Source of the DNA: JBGTCD01 sp041749015 | Lineage (GTDB): Bacteria > Bacteroidota > Bacteroidia > Cytophagales > Cyclobacteriaceae | Reading direction: 5' to 3' | DNA: 26,169 bases | Assembly (NCBI GenBank): GCA_041749015.1 | Contig: JBGTCD010000149.1 | Coordinates: 1 to 26,169 of the forward strand | Shown: positions 23,856-26,169 of the stretch, piece by piece | Layout of the letters: each line of letters begins with the position of its first letter | Numbering within the stretch: position 1 is the stretch's first letter | Made by a program: the position numbers and the translations under genes | Notes under the pieces: generated by a model | Seen by the model: only the letters and a program-made list of their open reading frames with translations | The model's database searches: none | What the model was told of the DNA's origin: nothing

Positions 23856-24636
23856 AACCATAAGATCCAAAGCCAGTAACACCTATTGAATTTGAAACGT
23901 TTACACCGAATGTCTTTGTTTTACCATCAAGTGATTGACTATAACTAAACCCACCAATTGCTTGCACACTAAATCCCCATCCTAAACCTTCCAAGCCTTC
24001 ACGAGGTCCAATTACAACTCCGGTTTCCAAACTTAATGAAACTGGGCCAAATGTTTTAGAAAGGTTCCGATCAACACCAGGCAAGAAAAAAACTTCACCA
24101 TCAACAAAAAATAAAGTTCCATTCAAGCTCCCCGTTAAATCACTCTGCCTACCCACACTAATTGAATTATACCGACTGGTACTTCCTAAAAACGAAATCG
24201 TTTCCTTTTTCTTAGCAACATTCTGAATTTCTAGTGCAACTTCCGGATCTGCTGCATTGAGGTTTTCATCTAAAGTAAAAGACGAAATTAAACTTGCAAA
24301 GAAATCCTTTATTATACCTAAAAAGCTAGGAGACGCATTACAAGGAGGGTCATCACACCCCCCATCAGGATCCACCCTATTCACCGGGTCATTACCCATG
24401 CCCACATAAGGGGAGGCAAACTGCCGGTACGGATCCACACTTAGCCACCTGCCCACTATCGGATCATACTGCCTCAGCTCAAAATGGTTCCACCCTGTCT
24501 CCTCGTCTTTCTCGGCAAACTGCCCCTGATACCCCCACCTGTAGGTCTCGTCATCTTCAGTCACGGCCTCCCGCAGCACATGGCCGAAGGGGCAGTAGTC
24601 GGTAGCACGGGCATTGTAGGTTATTTCATGGGTCAC
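23833..24636 (-). CDS. Rhs/YD-repeat C-terminal fragment with variable tip
   Basis: A 267-residue frame with a GTG start. It begins within the last part of an Rhs core: DYCPFGHVLREA, YRWGYQGQFAEKDEETGWNH, FELRQYDPIVGRWLSVDPY, then MGNDPVNRVDPDGG, which is the hallmark junction of Rhs polymorphic toxins. Everything after that (about 95-267) is the variable tip: a helix (FLGIIKDFFASLISSF) and a glycine/serine-rich beta-like region ending SYGYGFGQ. The tip matches no toxin I can name. A full Rhs protein has well over 1000 residues; here the N-terminal part is gone, and an in-frame stop (TAA) lies 13 codons upstream of the GTG. So it is an orphan tip, either decayed or kept as a donor cassette for recombination. 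The next gene overlaps it. Confidence 0.85.
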   Translation of the reverse strand: MTHEITYNARATDYCPFGHVLREAVTEDDETYRWGYQGQFAEKDEETGWNHFELRQYDPIVGRWLSVDPYRQFASPYVGMGNDPVNRVDPDGGCDDPPCNASPSFLGIIKDFFASLISSFTLDENLNAADPEVALEIQNVAKKKETISFLGSTSRYNSISVGRQSDLTGSLNGTLFFVDGEVFFLPGVDRNLSKTFGPVSLSLETGVVIGPREGLEGLGWGFSVQAIGGFSYSQSLDGKTKTFGVNVSNSIGVTGFGSYGYGFGQNK

Positions 24637-24799
24637 GGTAAGGTCATTCCCGTTGCGCTGCGCTTACGGGACAGGCAAACCAACACCGCCCCTTTTGGAC
24701 GAACTATTAAAGATAAACAAATCCAAACCATCTAGCCAAAAAAAAATAAAGGATAAATGATCAAAATCAACCTCAAACTCGGTAAGTATGAACCCACGC

Positions 24800-24824
24800 T
24801 GTCCTGAGTTTGCAACTCAGGACC
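24800..24824. repeat. palindromic repeat copy 4
   Basis: TGTCCTGAGTT, a short centre, AACTCAGGAC: 10-base matched arms (24801-24810 with 24814-24823). It lies 4 bases past the stop of the MORN-variant lipoprotein gene. Confidence 0.9.
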
Positions 24825-24828
24825 GGAT

Positions 24829-25650
24829 TTATTCTTTCATAGAATCAAAATCAGGAAGTTCAAATGGTGAGTATCCCACAATTCTTTCTGCCTTATCATA
24901 TTCGTAAAAAAGCCCTGTCAAATTTTCATAGTTAGATATTGAAGGATCTAATTCAATTGTAATAATCCTTTCATCTGATGCTTTTCGAACTATTTCTTTT
25001 TCTACCGAATTATCTTCATTTAAAATAGCTAAAATCACATAATAGGTACAATCAAGACAATCGGTATATACCAATTCAATCAGTAATCTTGACTGGTCAT
25101 TATTTATATCAAATTTAGCTAGAACCGGCAGGTTACTTGATAATACTTCTCCCTGCTCATTATATTTTCTGGCAAAATGCAATTGGTTATTAATTCTCAA
25201 AGAAATTTCATCCAACTGTCCATTCTTGTGATAATATCTTGCCATGATAGAATCCCCATTCATGTAAATGATTCCTTCAGTTAATCCATTATCAAAAAAT
25301 GAAATTTCCTTGGTTATATTTCCATGAGCAAATTTCATTTCTTTTTTTAAATTCCCCAGACTGTCATATTCTTTGATTAATCCATGAGAAAGGCCATCTT
25401 CATAATATTCCTCAAAATGCGACTGGCCGTTTTTAAAATATTGAATCGCTTCTCCCTGCTTTATATCATTCTTCCAATTTGATAAATATTGTAATTCTCC
25501 TGTTTCATAATACTTTTTAAGAGTCCCATGTCTTTGGCCATTTTTAAGGGGCACTGTTAATTTTATTTGCCCATTAGCATAATGCTCTTTTTCTACAGAA
25601 GCATAATTACAACCACTAAGTATTATAAAAAATATAAAATAGTATTTCAT
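24829..25650 (-). CDS. MORN-repeat-variant (YwqK-like) lipoprotein
   Basis: A 273-residue lipoprotein: the signal peptide ends in LSGC (Cys14), a canonical lipobox. Residues about 20-170 hold six or so copies of the MORN-variant repeat, each built on YxxGxLxxxxxxxNGxxHG (HYANGQIKLTVPLKNGQRHG, YYETGELQYLSNWKNDIKQG, YFKNGQSHFEEYYEDGLSHG, and more divergent copies). The final 100 residues form a different domain with ELVYTDCLDCTYYVILAIL. Databases commonly label this repeat 'toxin-antitoxin system YwqK family antitoxin', but direct antitoxin function is not shown by the sequence. Its ATG overlaps the stop of the upstream gene by 4 bases (ATGA), so the two are translationally coupled. Confidence 0.85.
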   Translation of the reverse strand: MKYYFIFFIILSGCNYASVEKEHYANGQIKLTVPLKNGQRHGTLKKYYETGELQYLSNWKNDIKQGEAIQYFKNGQSHFEEYYEDGLSHGLIKEYDSLGNLKKEMKFAHGNITKEISFFDNGLTEGIIYMNGDSIMARYYHKNGQLDEISLRINNQLHFARKYNEQGEVLSSNLPVLAKFDINNDQSRLLIELVYTDCLDCTYYVILAILNEDNSVEKEIVRKASDERIITIELDPSISNYENLTGLFYEYDKAERIVGYSPFELPDFDSMKE

Positions 25651-26069
25651 TTTCTTTTATCTACTAATTCATACTTTAATAATGAATATTCGAACTTTGT
25701 AATTCCTACAAGTAAACCATCAGGCATATCAACTTCAATAATATGACCTGTAATATTATTATCAATTATTCTGGGTATGGAGTCAGTTTTTAATTCTCGA
25801 TAAAACTCACCCTGCTGTGTTCCAACAACCATAAGTGTGTCTAATACATGATGATTATACTCATCTACCGGGCCAAAATAAATTTTTATCCTATTACCGG
25901 GCTTATATGAACTTTTGATGCCAACAATCAATCGATCCTCATTTTCAACTATGAACGGTGCAATAAATGTTTTAATAACTCTGCCTAAAGAATCAAATTC
26001 TTTCGCGTTTTGCATAACTCCATCATGAATGGATTTGCAATAAAAAACTGGACAAATAGTTAAGCACAT
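25647..26069 (-). CDS. 5'-truncated gene interrupted by an IS element (probable MORN-variant protein tail)
   Basis: A 140-residue frame whose first 11 or so codons (MCLTICPVFYC) are read from the end of an IS3-family element; the host-derived part starts near KSIHDG. What follows, DGVMQNAKEFDSLGRVIKTF, resembles the end of a MORN-variant repeat (compare DGLSHGLIKEYDSLGNLKKE in the next gene), then a beta-rich domain (RLIVGIKSSYKPGNRIKIYFG, TGHIIEVDMPDGLLVGITKFEY). So this is likely the C-terminal part of a second YwqK-like lipoprotein that lost its signal peptide and repeats to the insertion. The 4-base overlap with the next gene shows the two once formed a tandem pair. Whether the chimeric frame is translated is unknown; ATG at 26015 (MQNAKEF) is an alternative start. 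Confidence 0.6.
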   Translation of the reverse strand: MCLTICPVFYCKSIHDGVMQNAKEFDSLGRVIKTFIAPFIVENEDRLIVGIKSSYKPGNRIKIYFGPVDEYNHHVLDTLMVVGTQQGEFYRELKTDSIPRIIDNNITGHIIEVDMPDGLLVGITKFEYSLLKYELVDKRK

Positions 26070-26169
26070 CTCAAATAATTTATTTTGTTGAATTGCTCTG
26101 GGGTTTTGTAGCCCAGACTAGAGTGTTTTCTTTTCCGGTTGTACCAAATTTCTATGAAATTAAATATTT
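26036..26169 (-). mobile_element. IS3-family insertion sequence, transposase 3' end and terminus (partial)
   Basis: The minus-strand frame from the window edge to TAA at 26060-26062 reads IFNFIEIWYNRKRKHSSLGY, then KTPEQFNKINYLRCA: the C-terminal end of the DDE transposase (OrfB) of IS3-family elements, whose signature YNxxRxHSxLGYxTPxxF is clear. After the stop comes the presumed terminal inverted repeat, TGCAATAAAAAACTGGACA on the plus strand at 26036-26054, with the 5'-TG end typical of the family. The rest of the element lies beyond the window. The insertion interrupts the gene to its left. The exact terminus and any target duplication cannot be checked from one end. Confidence 0.85.

Noticed and set aside
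24757..24807. Plus-strand stub MIKINLKLGKYEPTLS with a possible AAAGGA ribosome site, stopping in repeat copy 4
   Set aside because: Only 16 codons; may be the cut-off start of a lost gene, but nothing beyond the start context supports it.
21511..24830. A true integron cassette array
   Set aside because: No integrase gene is in the window, and the palindromes lack a clear attC core pair (RYYYAAC and GTTRRRY in the expected places). Only the layout is similar.

Overview
The window looks like a chromosomal segment of a Bacteroidota bacterium, most likely of the order Cytophagales. Three things point there. One secreted protein carries a type IX secretion C-terminal sorting domain. There is an Oar-like TonB-dependent receptor with a carboxypeptidase-regulatory N-terminal domain. 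Matches to the Bacteroidota -7 promoter element TAnnTTTG lie in front of at least six genes. No rRNA, tRNA or CRISPR array was seen.

Bases 1-5800 hold ordinary chromosomal genes: the remains of an alpha/beta hydrolase gene, dxs (isoprenoid precursor synthesis), divergently scpA (chromosome condensation) with a coupled flippase-like membrane protein, and a convergent nucleotide pyrophosphatase/phosphodiesterase lipoprotein.

Bases 5940-13610 hold a cell-surface locus on the minus strand: a large TonB-dependent receptor, a fasciclin-domain lipoprotein, and after a terminator a T9SS-exported endonuclease/exonuclease/phosphatase-family protein. The order suggests surface capture and hydrolysis of a phosphoester polymer such as extracellular DNA; this is inference.

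Bases 13836-21480 hold an M14 zinc carboxypeptidase, an unknown small protein, an operon of a basic exported protein with deoC and an acylphosphatase, an SNase-like protein that lacks key catalytic residues, lpdA, and divergently fabG.

From about 21510 to the end the sequence changes character. It is an accessory island of small minus-strand genes: a PemK/MazF toxin with its antitoxin, a VapB-like antitoxin with a toxin cut short after 44 residues, an orphan antitoxin, an Rhs C-terminal tip with a candidate membrane immunity protein, and two MORN-variant (YwqK-like) genes, one of them cut at its 5' end by an IS3-family element that runs off the window. The gene groups are separated by copies of one short palindrome (arms TGTCCTGAGTTT / AAACTCAGGACA), each lying at or within about 15 bases of the 3' end of a minus-strand reading frame. 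One boundary also carries a hexamer array and a 125-base nested hairpin. This cassette-like, palindrome-punctuated layout is the most unusual thing in the window.
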